In this document: piece by piece, positions 14,884-22,597 of the stretch
Numbering within the stretch: position 1 is the stretch's first letter
Layout: each line of letters opens with the position of its first letter
DNA from: Verrucomicrobiota bacterium
GTDB taxonomy: Bacteria; Verrucomicrobiota; Verrucomicrobiia; Opitutales; Opitutaceae
Reading direction: 5' to 3'
DNA: 31,670 bases
Assembly (NCBI GenBank): GCA_016721945.1
Contig: JADKHC010000040.1
Location: 90,001 to 121,670 of the forward strand
The notes under the pieces: model-generated
Database searches by the model: none
What the model was told of the DNA's origin: nothing
The model's input: the letters and a program-made list of their open reading frames with translations, nothing else
Translations under genes and position numbers: made by a program

Positions 14884-15021
14884 AACGATACAGTTGAGGT
14901 GGAGCCCGTTGTCCCTAACGGGCTGGTTTGGGAGCGGCTTCGATCAAGCCCGATGGGGACAACGGGCTCCACCTTCTGCACAGCGCTCCTCACTGGAGAT
15001 TATGCTTCAACGGCTTCGTTA
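14884..15021. repeat. Dispersed repeat C, copy 1 (inverted arms with flippable core)
   Basis: Perfect 17-base inverted arms at 14898-14914 and 14957-14973 enclose a 42-base core with a further nested stem. To the right, 14974-15011 matches the reverse complement of 29403-29440 at 36 of 38 bases. The left end (14884-14897) differs at one base from the left end of copy 2 (29394-29407). This copy fills much of the 272-base gap between the ferredoxin and YdjM-like genes. No open reading frame is contained. Confidence 0.85.
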
Positions 15022-15051
15022 CGGCTTGGTACCATCCGTGCCGGGAGCGGA

Positions 15052-15579
15052 TTATTCCTGGCTACTCGATTTCTGCGGTATCTTTCTTCTCAGGATGGCG
15101 TTTTCTAAACGTGGGGCGACGAATTCAAACGGAGTACGGCGATAACGAATTGCAATCCACATAGTCCAGCCACCAAGAAGCGCAAGTGCCACGAAGTTCT
15201 GCCACGCATCAATCTCCCACGCTACCCCAGAAACGAATTCGCGACGAAAAAAAGGAACGAGATAAGGAATACCCCAGATGGGCCCAGAACCAAAAAAATC
15301 CATAAGAAAATGGAGATGGATAAGAGCGAAAAAGATCACCGCACTACGTAATGGCCGCTCGTTCAGAAAACCGATCATAACGCTAGAGATAAAAGCAAAG
15401 AGAAGATTATGCGCCAAGGTGTGATGATAATCGTAGAATGCCTGAACGCCGAAAACTACACTAACGCCATCAATGTCGGGCAGTAACGAGATGCCCATAC
15501 ACCATGCGCGCACTTTCGGACTCTGTGTTACACAATTCCCAGCGCACCAGCCTGCTAAGGTGTGAGTGAGGAGGTGCAT
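15052..15579 (-). CDS. YdjM-type membrane protein (putative metal-dependent hydrolase)
   Basis: 175 residues with an ATG start. It carries the motif order of the YdjM/LexA-binding inner-membrane hydrolase-like family: H-L-L-T-H-T-L-A-G near the N-terminus, L-L-P-D-I-D-G (33-39), Y-H-H-T-L-A-H-N (about 51-58), and H-L-H-F-L-M-D-F-F-G-S. These His/Asp residues look like metal ligands. Several hydrophobic segments (about 55-75, 80-100, 140-160) make it an integral membrane protein. The reaction is unknown; the family name comes from sequence, and activity is unproven. It is somewhat AT-richer than its neighbours and is 77 bases downstream of the Hsp70 operon's last gene, so read-through is possible. 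Confidence 0.75.
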   Translation of the reverse strand: MHLLTHTLAGWCAGNCVTQSPKVRAWCMGISLLPDIDGVSVVFGVQAFYDYHHTLAHNLLFAFISSVMIGFLNERPLRSAVIFFALIHLHFLMDFFGSGPIWGIPYLVPFFRREFVSGVAWEIDAWQNFVALALLGGWTMWIAIRYRRTPFEFVAPRLENAILRRKIPQKSSSQE

Positions 15580-15656
15580 TTTTCTGCATTACCAACGCTT
15601 GATAGATCAGCAATGCCGTACGAGTGATTGATTTCGGTTCGGCAAAACCACATTCC

Positions 15657-16160
15657 TCACCGATTCCTATTCCGGCGGTTTTCCGTGGGGCGGGCGGTGG
15701 GCAAGGTGATGGTCGGGGGTGGCGCGTATTGCGGCGTAGAGACGGGTGCAGTCATCGCTGGCCGGGGAACGGGTTTAGGTGCAGGAGGCGGTTCGCTTCC
15801 CAACATCCAGGCCAAAAACACAAACACCAGCCCTAGTCCGAATACAACGCCTCCGATCGGCAGGTACTGGCACCACGAAGGACGGGCCAGCCAGAGTTCA
15901 ATCGCGTCGATCATGCGCTTGGCTTCGGCATGACCGGGTTCGCGTTGCAGGAGCAGACGCCAGAGCCGTTGGGCGCGGCCGTAATCGCCGTCACCGGTGG
16001 CAAGCGCGGCGAGCGCGTGCAACTCCAGCGGGCTTTCCGGCAGCGTACCGTCGGCGGCGAGCATTTGCTGGGCCTCGCGCAACCGGCCGTGACGAGCCAA
16101 CCCCAGCGCTTTGCTCAGGCGCAGGGTGGTCGCGATCGATTCGCTTTGTTTATCCGCCAT
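15657..16160 (-). CDS. TPR-like protein with one C-terminal membrane helix
   Basis: 167 residues from the ATG at 16160. Residues about 10-95 form helical pairs of tetratricopeptide style (A-L-G-L-A-R-H-G-R-L-R-E-A-Q-Q-M-L, then Y-G-R-A-Q-R-L-W-R-L-L-L-Q-R-E-P-G-H-A-E-A). One membrane helix follows (about 99-120), and then a short Pro-rich tail ending in Arg/Asn. It is the last gene of the Hsp70 operon, 5 bases after the Hsp70 stop. An in-frame TTG at 16169 would overlap that stop (TTGA) and add three residues. I infer that it tethers the chaperone or its clients to the membrane by its cytoplasmic TPR part; no relative of known function is recognised. Confidence 0.7.
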   Translation of the reverse strand: MADKQSESIATTLRLSKALGLARHGRLREAQQMLAADGTLPESPLELHALAALATGDGDYGRAQRLWRLLLQREPGHAEAKRMIDAIELWLARPSWCQYLPIGGVVFGLGLVFVFLAWMLGSEPPPAPKPVPRPAMTAPVSTPQYAPPPTITLPTARPTENRRNRNR

Positions 16161-16165
16161 GGTAC

Positions 16166-18658
16166 TCAAGTGACGAGACCGGAGCCGTAGCCACGGCGGG
16201 CCTGTTCAACCACTTTCTTCGGCAGCTGATCCTGGAGTTGATAAACGATGGTCTTCAGGTCTTCGAGTTTGTCAGCGGTGACATGCGCGCGGCCTTGCTC
16301 GATCAGCGGCTTGGCCTGTTCGGGGTCGCGCATCTGCGGCAGACTGCTGGCAAGGGTCTCGAAGTATTCGACCCAGAATGTTTTTTGGCGGTAGAGGATG
16401 GATGAGTAAACGTCGGAGATTTCCTCCATCTTCTTTTTAAGCCGGTCTTCGTTCTTCTCGGCGATGATGGCGTCGATTTGCTCACGGAGCACGCGGGCGC
16501 GTTTCTTTTCGTCTTGGGTGCCGTGCTGGGCGACGAGTTTGGCCAGATCGGAGAGCCAGACTTGGACTTCCTTCACGGCGCTGGGCCAAGCCACGCGTGC
16601 CGAGATGTCGTCGAGGTTGACCTTGAATTCCAGGAGCTCGCGGTCGGTTTGCAGCAAGGCGTCGAAGTCGGTGCCATCGCCGGAGAAATGCTCCTCCAGT
16701 TTCTTGGACAGTGAGGAGGCTTCGAGCGCGTGCAGGACTTCGAGCGAGTCGATATCGCGGGATTGCTCGATGCCGGCCTTCAGATCGGTCAGGCGCGCGA
16801 TTTCGCGATTCCATTCCTGACGGAGGATATTGACGTCGGGCTGGCGAACTTTGCCGCCGAGTTCGATCTTGGCCGGAAACTCTTCATCGAGCAGGGGCAC
16901 ATAGGCGAGCACGGTGAGCAAGCGCGATGCGTCCATGAGCAACGTGACCTCGATCTCGCTGCCAGCGGGCAGGTCGCGATCGATCTTGTCGGCGGTGATA
17001 TCCACGGAGCCAATGAGCACATTGCGGTCGGCGAGCTCACGATTACCCTCGACGATCGGGATCTTGATCATGCTGCCGGTCTCGCCTTTGCGCAGGCCGA
17101 GGGAAGTGCGATACGAGCGCGTGTGCTTGGCGGGCAAGCCCTGGCCCTTGGTGAAGTGCACGCCCATTTTATTGTTAGCGAGCGCCACGCCCATGTTGTT
17201 GATGATGGGCTGCTCTTCGACGACCACACCCATCGTGTACTTGAACTGATCGGGCTGCGTCGGGCAGAGCGTGCCTTTCGTATCACGAAGTTCGATACGG
17301 AAAATATTCTCGATGCCTTTCTCGGCACGGGCGTTGAATTGGAAAGCGCCGTTTTCCTTGAGCGTGATTTTGCCGCTCCGCCACTTGGTTTGTTGATTAA
17401 CAAACTCAATGGTACAACCAGCGAGCGGTGCTGCGGCTGGTGCAGTGGTGCGACCGCCAACGATGGGCTCAGGGTCGGAACCGACGGGTTTATAGATGAG
17501 CTCGATCGAATACTGTCCGGGCGTCGCGACGGGCTTGGCTTCCTTCGGCGTAACGATCTTTTGCGTACCGGCAAAAATCGCCGCGCCACGGGCGACGACG
17601 GTCAGCGGGTCCATGCTCAAGTCGCAGGGGATGCGCATGCGTTCCTTGACGAGATCGCGGAAATACGGCGCGAGCGTGGGACCGCCGACAAAGATCAATT
17701 TCTCCACCGCCGAGGGCGACAGGCCTTTTTCTGAGAGCACGCGCAGGGCGATGTTGACCGCCTTCATCACTGCGGGTTCTGCGGCGCGAATCACGTCGTT
17801 ACGGGTGATCTCGGTTTCGAAGGTGACCGTGTCCGAGCCAACGCGGCGAAGCGTGGCTTCGAGGAAAGTAGTTTCCTTGCGCGAGAGTTCGACCTTGGCG
17901 GTTTCAGCCGCCGCTTTGAGCCGCATCAGGTCGTACTTGTAGGAGGAGGTTCCGCGTTTGAAATCGGGTACTTTGAACTCCGCCCGGATGCGCGGGAGCA
18001 AAACTTCCTCGACGATTGCCCAATCGATGTCGGAGCCGCCGAGAAAATTATCACCACCGTGATTGGCCACGGCCATGCTGCCATCTTCGGAGCGAATGAG
18101 CGCGGCATCGAACGTACCGCCACCGAAATCGAACACTAACCAATAAGCCTTAGCATCCACCTTCTGGTAACCGTAAGCGAGCGCCGCAGCGACTGGCTCT
18201 TGCACGAGTTGCGCGGTGCGGAAACCGGCGAGCTCGGCGGCGCGTTTGGTCGCTTCGCATTGGTGCAACTCGAAAGCGGCGGGCACAGTCAGCACTGCGG
18301 CGGTGATCTGCTCGCCTTTTTTCTGCGCCACATCGCTGCGCAGCGATTTCATCACCTCAGCGGTGAGATCCTCGGGCTTCATGTGGCGTCCGCTGGCGCG
18401 AAACGCGTACTCGAAACCGGTGCCCATGCGACGCTTGAACTCAATAAACACGTCATCCTCAGCCCGCTCGTCGCCGAGCTTGGATTTGGCATTCTGGCCG
18501 ACCCAAAGATTACCCGAACGGTTAATGTAAACTGCCGACGGCGTGACGTCCGCGTCTACATTATTTTTAATGACCTCAGTGCCGGTTCCCGCGATAACCG
18601 CGATGGCGCTGTTGGTGGTTCCTAGATCGATTCCGTAGTCGATGGTCGTTCTGCTCAT
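16166..18658 (-). CDS. Divergent Hsp70-family chaperone with inserted domain
   Basis: 830 residues, against about 640 for DnaK. The nucleotide-binding domain (1-375) is intact: Y-G-I-D-L-G-T-T-N-S (8-17), V-L-T-V-P-A-A-F, Q-E-P-V-A-A-A-L-A-Y-G, V-F-D-F-G-G-G-T-F and F-V-G-G-P-T. Residues about 380-480 are an added beta-rich region (C-T-I-E-F-V-N, then I-F-R-I-E-L-R-D-T-K-G). About 485-590 resembles the substrate-binding beta domain (G-L-P-A-K-H-T, G-N-R-E-L-A-D, I-E-V-T-L-L-M-D-A). About 605-820 is a long charged helical lid. The C-terminal EEVD of eukaryotic cytosolic Hsp70s is absent. ATG at 18658 overlaps the stop of the preceding gene by one base (TAATG), so translation is coupled. Its cofactors are probably the operon neighbours. 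Confidence 0.9.
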   Translation of the reverse strand: MSRTTIDYGIDLGTTNSAIAVIAGTGTEVIKNNVDADVTPSAVYINRSGNLWVGQNAKSKLGDERAEDDVFIEFKRRMGTGFEYAFRASGRHMKPEDLTAEVMKSLRSDVAQKKGEQITAAVLTVPAAFELHQCEATKRAAELAGFRTAQLVQEPVAAALAYGYQKVDAKAYWLVFDFGGGTFDAALIRSEDGSMAVANHGGDNFLGGSDIDWAIVEEVLLPRIRAEFKVPDFKRGTSSYKYDLMRLKAAAETAKVELSRKETTFLEATLRRVGSDTVTFETEITRNDVIRAAEPAVMKAVNIALRVLSEKGLSPSAVEKLIFVGGPTLAPYFRDLVKERMRIPCDLSMDPLTVVARGAAIFAGTQKIVTPKEAKPVATPGQYSIELIYKPVGSDPEPIVGGRTTAPAAAPLAGCTIEFVNQQTKWRSGKITLKENGAFQFNARAEKGIENIFRIELRDTKGTLCPTQPDQFKYTMGVVVEEQPIINNMGVALANNKMGVHFTKGQGLPAKHTRSYRTSLGLRKGETGSMIKIPIVEGNRELADRNVLIGSVDITADKIDRDLPAGSEIEVTLLMDASRLLTVLAYVPLLDEEFPAKIELGGKVRQPDVNILRQEWNREIARLTDLKAGIEQSRDIDSLEVLHALEASSLSKKLEEHFSGDGTDFDALLQTDRELLEFKVNLDDISARVAWPSAVKEVQVWLSDLAKLVAQHGTQDEKKRARVLREQIDAIIAEKNEDRLKKKMEEISDVYSSILYRQKTFWVEYFETLASSLPQMRDPEQAKPLIEQGRAHVTADKLEDLKTIVYQLQDQLPKKVVEQARRGYGSGLVT

Positions 18659-19269
18659 TAGGGTTTTGCTTCGGTGTTTTGAGGTGTGCCGACGATGACT
18701 TCGCCCATCTGCAAGAGACGGTCTTTCCAAATCACAGTCGGCCGGACGGCCTCCAGCACGGTGTCGCGCTGAAGGTCTGGGGTGGGCTGAAAGGTTAGCA
18801 CTTTTACGGGCAGGCCCGCGTCGTAGGGTTGGTTGACCCAGTCGTTGATCGTCAGCCCGAGCTGGCTGAAGGCTTCAAACGCGCCCTCAACATGCCGGTG
18901 AATGCGACGCATCTCTTCACGCGGCTCGCCTGTCTCGGGATCGATGATCCGGACGCGCGCACGCCAAACCTGAGTCGCGAGCGCGGTTAACGAACCAGAC
19001 ATCGCCTCCAAATCCACCGTGGCAGCCGGCGCAACCAAAGTCGCCGGGACTTCCGCGATGGGCGCAGGTTCTGGAGCGGCCACGGGCACGACCGGGGGCA
19101 TGCTTTCCCTCGGGGCCGGAGGTGGTGGTGGCGGCAGCGCCTTTAGCTCCTGCAAATTCGTCTCCAATTGCTGCAATGCCAGCAGGGCCTGATCCAGCGG
19201 CACGTCGGGGAAACGCACGAGCTTCCGCGGGTCGCGGGCCATGATCTGGGCAAGCAGGGAATATTGCAT
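18658..19269 (-). CDS. GrpE-like protein of the Hsp70 operon (putative)
   Basis: 203 residues with an ATG start. An N-terminal helical part (1-45) includes L-L-A-L-Q-Q-L-E-T-N-L-Q-E-L; a Pro/Ala-rich linker (46-85) follows; then about 98-196 is a folded domain. Its end (V-L-E-A-V-R-P-T-V, then W-K-D-R-L-L-Q-M-G-E-V-I-V-G) lines up by eye with the wing of this genome's real GrpE (V-L-Q-V-V-R-T-G-Y, then L-N-G-R-L-L-R-P-A-S-I-V-V), and H-V-E-G-A-F-E-A-F-S-Q-L-G-L-T-I also matches the GrpE order of helix then G-L. It lies 3 bases after the J-like gene and overlaps the Hsp70 start. I infer a nucleotide exchange factor for that Hsp70; without a profile search this is a hypothesis. Confidence 0.6.
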   Translation of the reverse strand: MQYSLLAQIMARDPRKLVRFPDVPLDQALLALQQLETNLQELKALPPPPPPAPRESMPPVVPVAAPEPAPIAEVPATLVAPAATVDLEAMSGSLTALATQVWRARVRIIDPETGEPREEMRRIHRHVEGAFEAFSQLGLTINDWVNQPYDAGLPVKVLTFQPTPDLQRDTVLEAVRPTVIWKDRLLQMGEVIVGTPQNTEAKP

Positions 19270-19272
19270 AGA

Positions 19273-20019
19273 CTATTCTCGGGACAGAGCCTCAACGACA
19301 TAACCAAAGACAGCGGCGTTCCAAACATTAGCCACGTCATGGGTCTCAGACTGCCGGGGGTTCGCCTTACTGGATACGATCAAATGGCCGCCTTCAATCC
19401 TCGTTTCCAGATGGGCGTAAGAAATTGGTTCGTCTTTCTGCCAAAAATGCGTGGCTGAACCCGCCAACATCACGCCCGCAGGCTCCAGCCGTGTCGTACC
19501 GAGGAACGTCTCATGGCCAGCGCGCACTCCGGCCGCAATGCGTTCGATCAGCCCGGGGACGATAAAATGATAAATGGAATCGAGGATGCGGTTGTAGTGC
19601 TCCTCCACATACGACGAAGTCGGCAGAAGATTGGTACTGTTTAGCTCAAACTCCTCTCCAGCATAGGAACGCCACGCAATCAGGTAGGCACTCACGCTGC
19701 CATCGCCGTCGGGAACTTGCTCCAAGCCATGTCGCAAGCCCGCCACCTCGCCGGGCGCGACCCAGCGATTATTCAAACAAATGCCATGTCGATTCACGAT
19801 GAGCTGGGCGCCCTCGCCTTCAACTTGCAGCTCTTTTTCCTTTCGCGTTTCGAAATCGCGCTGCATCTGCGCCTGATCGCTCTCAAGCGACTCGCGCAAT
19901 TCGTCGCTCACCGGTAACGACAACGCCGCCGCAAACGCCCGCGTCGCCAGCTCGATGTCGTCGCGTTCCATACCCGACGCGATCGCGAGATCTTTCAACA
20001 ACACCGCAGCGCGCCGCAT
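19273..20019 (-). CDS. C-terminal part of frameshifted J-like protein
   Basis: An open frame of 248 residues from the ATG at 20019, offset by one base from the gene upstream. Its first residues (M-R-R-A-A-V-L-L-K-D-L-A-I) read naturally as the continuation of the helical repeats of that gene. A Gln/Glu/Lys-rich helix (about 45-65) and a beta-rich domain (about 70-248) follow, with L-I-V-N-R-H-G-I-C-L-N-N-R-W-V and a closing D-V-A-N-V-W-N-A-A-V-F-G-Y-V. The beta part looks like a PH-style or similar sandwich fold, which I cannot name. Without correction it could be made only by re-initiation at 20019. It ends 3 bases before the GrpE-like gene. Confidence 0.6.
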   Translation of the reverse strand: MRRAAVLLKDLAIASGMERDDIELATRAFAAALSLPVSDELRESLESDQAQMQRDFETRKEKELQVEGEGAQLIVNRHGICLNNRWVAPGEVAGLRHGLEQVPDGDGSVSAYLIAWRSYAGEEFELNSTNLLPTSSYVEEHYNRILDSIYHFIVPGLIERIAAGVRAGHETFLGTTRLEPAGVMLAGSATHFWQKDEPISYAHLETRIEGGHLIVSSKANPRQSETHDVANVWNAAVFGYVVEALSRE

Positions 20020-21319
20020 ACATTTGCCGCGAAGACTCGCCCAGACCGAGTTGATCCAAGCCCGGCAAAATCGAGTCGACAATCAATTGATAAGCCCGCG
20101 CCGCGTCCATCGCGGCCTCACGTTCACCGCCATCGATCACCATGGGCGGACGACTGCCGCCGACCAAGGCATTTCCATAAATCGCTTCGAAGGTCTCGCT
20201 CACGCGGCTCTTCAGCTCGGGCAACGCCGCCTTATCGAGCAGGTGCAACAACACCGGCAAACAGCCAAAATCGTCCTGCGTCTCCCGCTGATAGGCGACC
20301 ACGCAGCCGAGCGCTGCATCGACCAAACCATGCGATACCTCCACATAATAATCCGCCGTGCGGCCGCAGAGCAGATCGATCAAACGCAGATCGTCATCGC
20401 ACTGACGGAGCAGCGCCAACGCCTCCTCCAGCCCCGTGTGGGTGGACTTTGCGAGACGGTTCTCTGCCTCCACCGTACGTGCATCAATGCGCCGCGCGAT
20501 CGGTGCCGCATATTCTTCCAGCGCACGTCGCGAGCCAGCCGTGTCTCCATGGATGTGCGTGACCAGTGCCGCGTGAAGAGACGCCCGATCAAGACGTCCG
20601 TGACGCGCGTGGGAAAGCACCAGCCCGGCACAGATCTTGGCCAGCGCCTCGGGCAGTGTCGCCTGCATCTGGTCAACAAACTCCGACGTCACCCGCGCAT
20701 CGGCCATGCGCTTGACCCGGTCGCGCAACCGCGACCACAACTCGTCGTTACCGCTAATTTTCTCCCAGAACCGCAGCGCCTTGAACCACAGCTGAATCAA
20801 CTCCTCCTGGGCCGGCGATTCCTGTTGTTCGAGTTCGAGCGCCTGCAAGTGGTAATAAACCGCCAGATTGTGCAACCCGGCCAGCCGACCTTGCATCGCC
20901 GAGCCCTGCCAGATTTCCACCGCCGCAGCGGTTTCACCGAGAGCGAGATGCCCGAGGGCCAGATCGCCGTCCGCTTCATCGGGAAAGCTGTCGCCCCAGA
21001 ACCAAAAAAATTCCAGCACCAGTCGTTCCGCCGGCTCCTTCAACGCCTGCGCCGCCGAACGAATCTGTTCCGCTGGCAAAACCTCGGCCGGCCCGAACGA
21101 CCAGACATCGTCGCCCACCCCAAATTCCGCCGCCAGCTTCAGCTGATCCGCCCGCTTCGCCACATCTCGCGGCCCCGCCAGCACCGGCAAACCAAGGAGG
21201 CGAAACGGATTTGCCCGATAAATCTCAGGCCCGACCTGCTCCAACAACACTGCACACGAAGCCGACCGCTTGGCCGGTGCGTTTGGTGTTTCAGATAAAA
21301 TGGAAATACTGTCGCCCAA
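19883..21319 (-). CDS. J-like/helical-repeat protein, N-terminal part (frameshifted)
   Basis: First gene of the Hsp70 operon. Residues about 36-108 look like a J domain (N-P-F-R-L-L-G-L-P, A-A-Q-A-L-K-E-P-A-E-R) but lack the H-P-D tripeptide, so it may bind rather than activate Hsp70. Residues about 115-430 are helical repeats of TPR style. From about residue 440 the sequence becomes Arg/Gly/Val-rich nonsense, while the frame one base over carries plausible helices; the real protein is thus probably one chain over 19273-21319 (about 680 residues) interrupted near 20010-20025. The start is TTG at 21319, since TAA lies three codons upstream in frame; a GTG at 21250 is an alternative. It is divergent from the cytidylate-kinase-like gene, with 234 bases between. 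Confidence 0.65.
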   Translation of the reverse strand: MGDSISILSETPNAPAKRSASCAVLLEQVGPEIYRANPFRLLGLPVLAGPRDVAKRADQLKLAAEFGVGDDVWSFGPAEVLPAEQIRSAAQALKEPAERLVLEFFWFWGDSFPDEADGDLALGHLALGETAAAVEIWQGSAMQGRLAGLHNLAVYYHLQALELEQQESPAQEELIQLWFKALRFWEKISGNDELWSRLRDRVKRMADARVTSEFVDQMQATLPEALAKICAGLVLSHARHGRLDRASLHAALVTHIHGDTAGSRRALEEYAAPIARRIDARTVEAENRLAKSTHTGLEEALALLRQCDDDLRLIDLLCGRTADYYVEVSHGLVDAALGCVVAYQRETQDDFGCLPVLLHLLDKAALPELKSRVSETFEAIYGNALVGGSRPPMVIDGGEREAAMDAARAYQLIVDSILPGLDQLGLGESSRQMYAARCGVVERSRDRVGYGTRRHRAGDAGVCGGVVVTGERRIARVA

Positions 21320-21553
21320 TGGAGGTTAAAGTTACGTGTTTTGCCGCGAGAAACCTTACGAAAACAGCATGAGAGTTAGTGACTCATCGCAGAATGTCCA
21401 TCGGACAGATTTACAAAAACCTACCAAAGACAGTTACCGCCAGAGAACTGCGTAAACGAATGAAAAATCGCCGTTCTACTGAGCCCGCGTACTCCAACCT
21501 CGCAGTTGCGATCCGCTCGCACGCGATTACCCTACGGTTAACCCGTCACCCCT

Positions 21554-22267
21554 ATGAAAACTCATCCCGGTCTGGAAACAGCCGGCGCCTATTTAAACAT
21601 CCAAATGGGCAGCACCGGTACTCCTTGGGCAGTCAAATCCGATGGCCCGTATATAACCATTTCGCGCGAATCCGGCGCCAGCGGATCAAGCTTGGCCCGC
21701 GCGCTCGCACTCCGCCTCAACGCCCATGCCGCCAAACACGCCCAGTGGACCGTTTACACCGGCAATCTGATCGAGGAAATGTTGCAGGCCCATAACCTTT
21801 CCCCACGCCTAGCCCGTTTTCTTCCCGAGGATAAAATTTCCGAAATCGCCGCCTCCGTGGGCGAACTCGTCGGCCTGCATCCCAACCTCTGGGATCTCGT
21901 GCAAAAAACCAACGAGCTCATCCGCCGCCTCGCCTGCAGCGGCCACGCCATCATCGTCGGCCGCGGTGCCAATTACGTCACCGCTGGCATCGAACACGGC
22001 GTGCATCTGCGCTTGATCGCTCCTGCCGAACATCGCGCCAGACACATAGCACGCCTGCAACAATTAACCGAGGCCGATGCACGGGCCTTTAACACCCGCC
22101 GCGACCTCGCCCGCGAGCGCTACGTCCACACTCACTTCAACGCCAGCATCAAGGACCCCACCGGCTACGATCTCGTGATCGATACCGCCCGGGTCCACCT
22201 GACCGAAGCCGTTGAAATCGTCACCACCCTCGTCAACGCCCGCACCCCGGCGATGTCAGTTCCGTAG
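21554..22267 (+). CDS. Cytidylate kinase-like family protein
   Basis: 237 residues with an ATG start. It has the layout of the cytidylate-kinase-like family: I-T-I-S-R-E-S-G-A-S-G-S-S-L-A-R-A-L-A (about 35-53) as phosphate-binding loop, a helical middle, then H-A-I-I-V-G-R-G-A-N-Y-V-T, H-L-R-L-I-A-P, R-R-D-L-A-R-E-R-Y-V and Y-D-L-V-I-D-T. The loop is not the classical G-x-x-G-x-G-K-S/T of true Cmk, so the substrate is unknown; housekeeping CMP kinase is unlikely. It is divergent from the Hsp70 operon and shares its 234-base promoter region, in which a small stem (about 21395-21407) is the only structure noticed. Confidence 0.8.
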   Translation: MKTHPGLETAGAYLNIQMGSTGTPWAVKSDGPYITISRESGASGSSLARALALRLNAHAAKHAQWTVYTGNLIEEMLQAHNLSPRLARFLPEDKISEIAASVGELVGLHPNLWDLVQKTNELIRRLACSGHAIIVGRGANYVTAGIEHGVHLRLIAPAEHRARHIARLQQLTEADARAFNTRRDLARERYVHTHFNASIKDPTGYDLVIDTARVHLTEAVEIVTTLVNARTPAMSVP

Positions 22268-22368
22268 CCCGCGCAGGACTACGCCAATAAGACGAACCTC
22301 TCATAACAACTAAATACTTGATTAGGCGAGGTCGACACGGACCGCCGGTCCGTCCGCTCTTAAACCTC

Positions 22369-22438
22369 GTAGGGGCGCAGTCTTGCTGCGCCCTTTCCGT
22401 GAATCCCAATCCCGGGCGCAACAAGATTGCGCCCCTAC
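22369..22438. repeat. Long hairpin repeat between kinase-like and YycJ-like genes
   Basis: 25-base arms (22369-22393 and 22414-22438) pair at 23 of 25 positions around a 20-base loop. The whole gap 22268-22597 (330 bases) holds no gene that I can support; besides this hairpin it has a small palindrome near 22338-22356. There is no T-run, so it looks like a REP/MITE-type element rather than a terminator. Confidence 0.8.
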
Positions 22439-22597
22439 ACATAAACCGGTTCGTTCCAGTGTTCCTGAGTTCCAGATTGAAATCATCTCCAGCTTGGCAA
22501 CGGCTACAGCTTAACTCAAACCGCCCTCGTCACGACGCAACATCCGCCACCAAGCTTGCAAAAATCGGGCCCCAGTGTTTTCACACAGCCGACAAAC

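Noticed and set aside
16730..17734. 334-residue plus-strand open frame inside the Hsp70 gene
   Set aside because: Shadow of conserved Hsp70 coding sequence.
19883..20082. Programmed frameshift in the J-like gene
   Set aside because: The needed shift is by plus one base, and no slippery heptamer, rare codon plus stop, or strong downstream stem is visible; mutation or read error is simpler.
19955..21298. 447-residue plus-strand open frame
   Set aside because: Antisense of the J-like gene: Arg/Gln/His-rich without any domain, while the minus strand has clear helical repeats and operon spacing.
21379..21795. 138-residue plus-strand frame upstream of and overlapping the cytidylate-kinase-like gene
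   Set aside because: Basic, Arg/His-rich after 21554 where it is out of frame with a recognised gene; no ribosome site and no motif before that.
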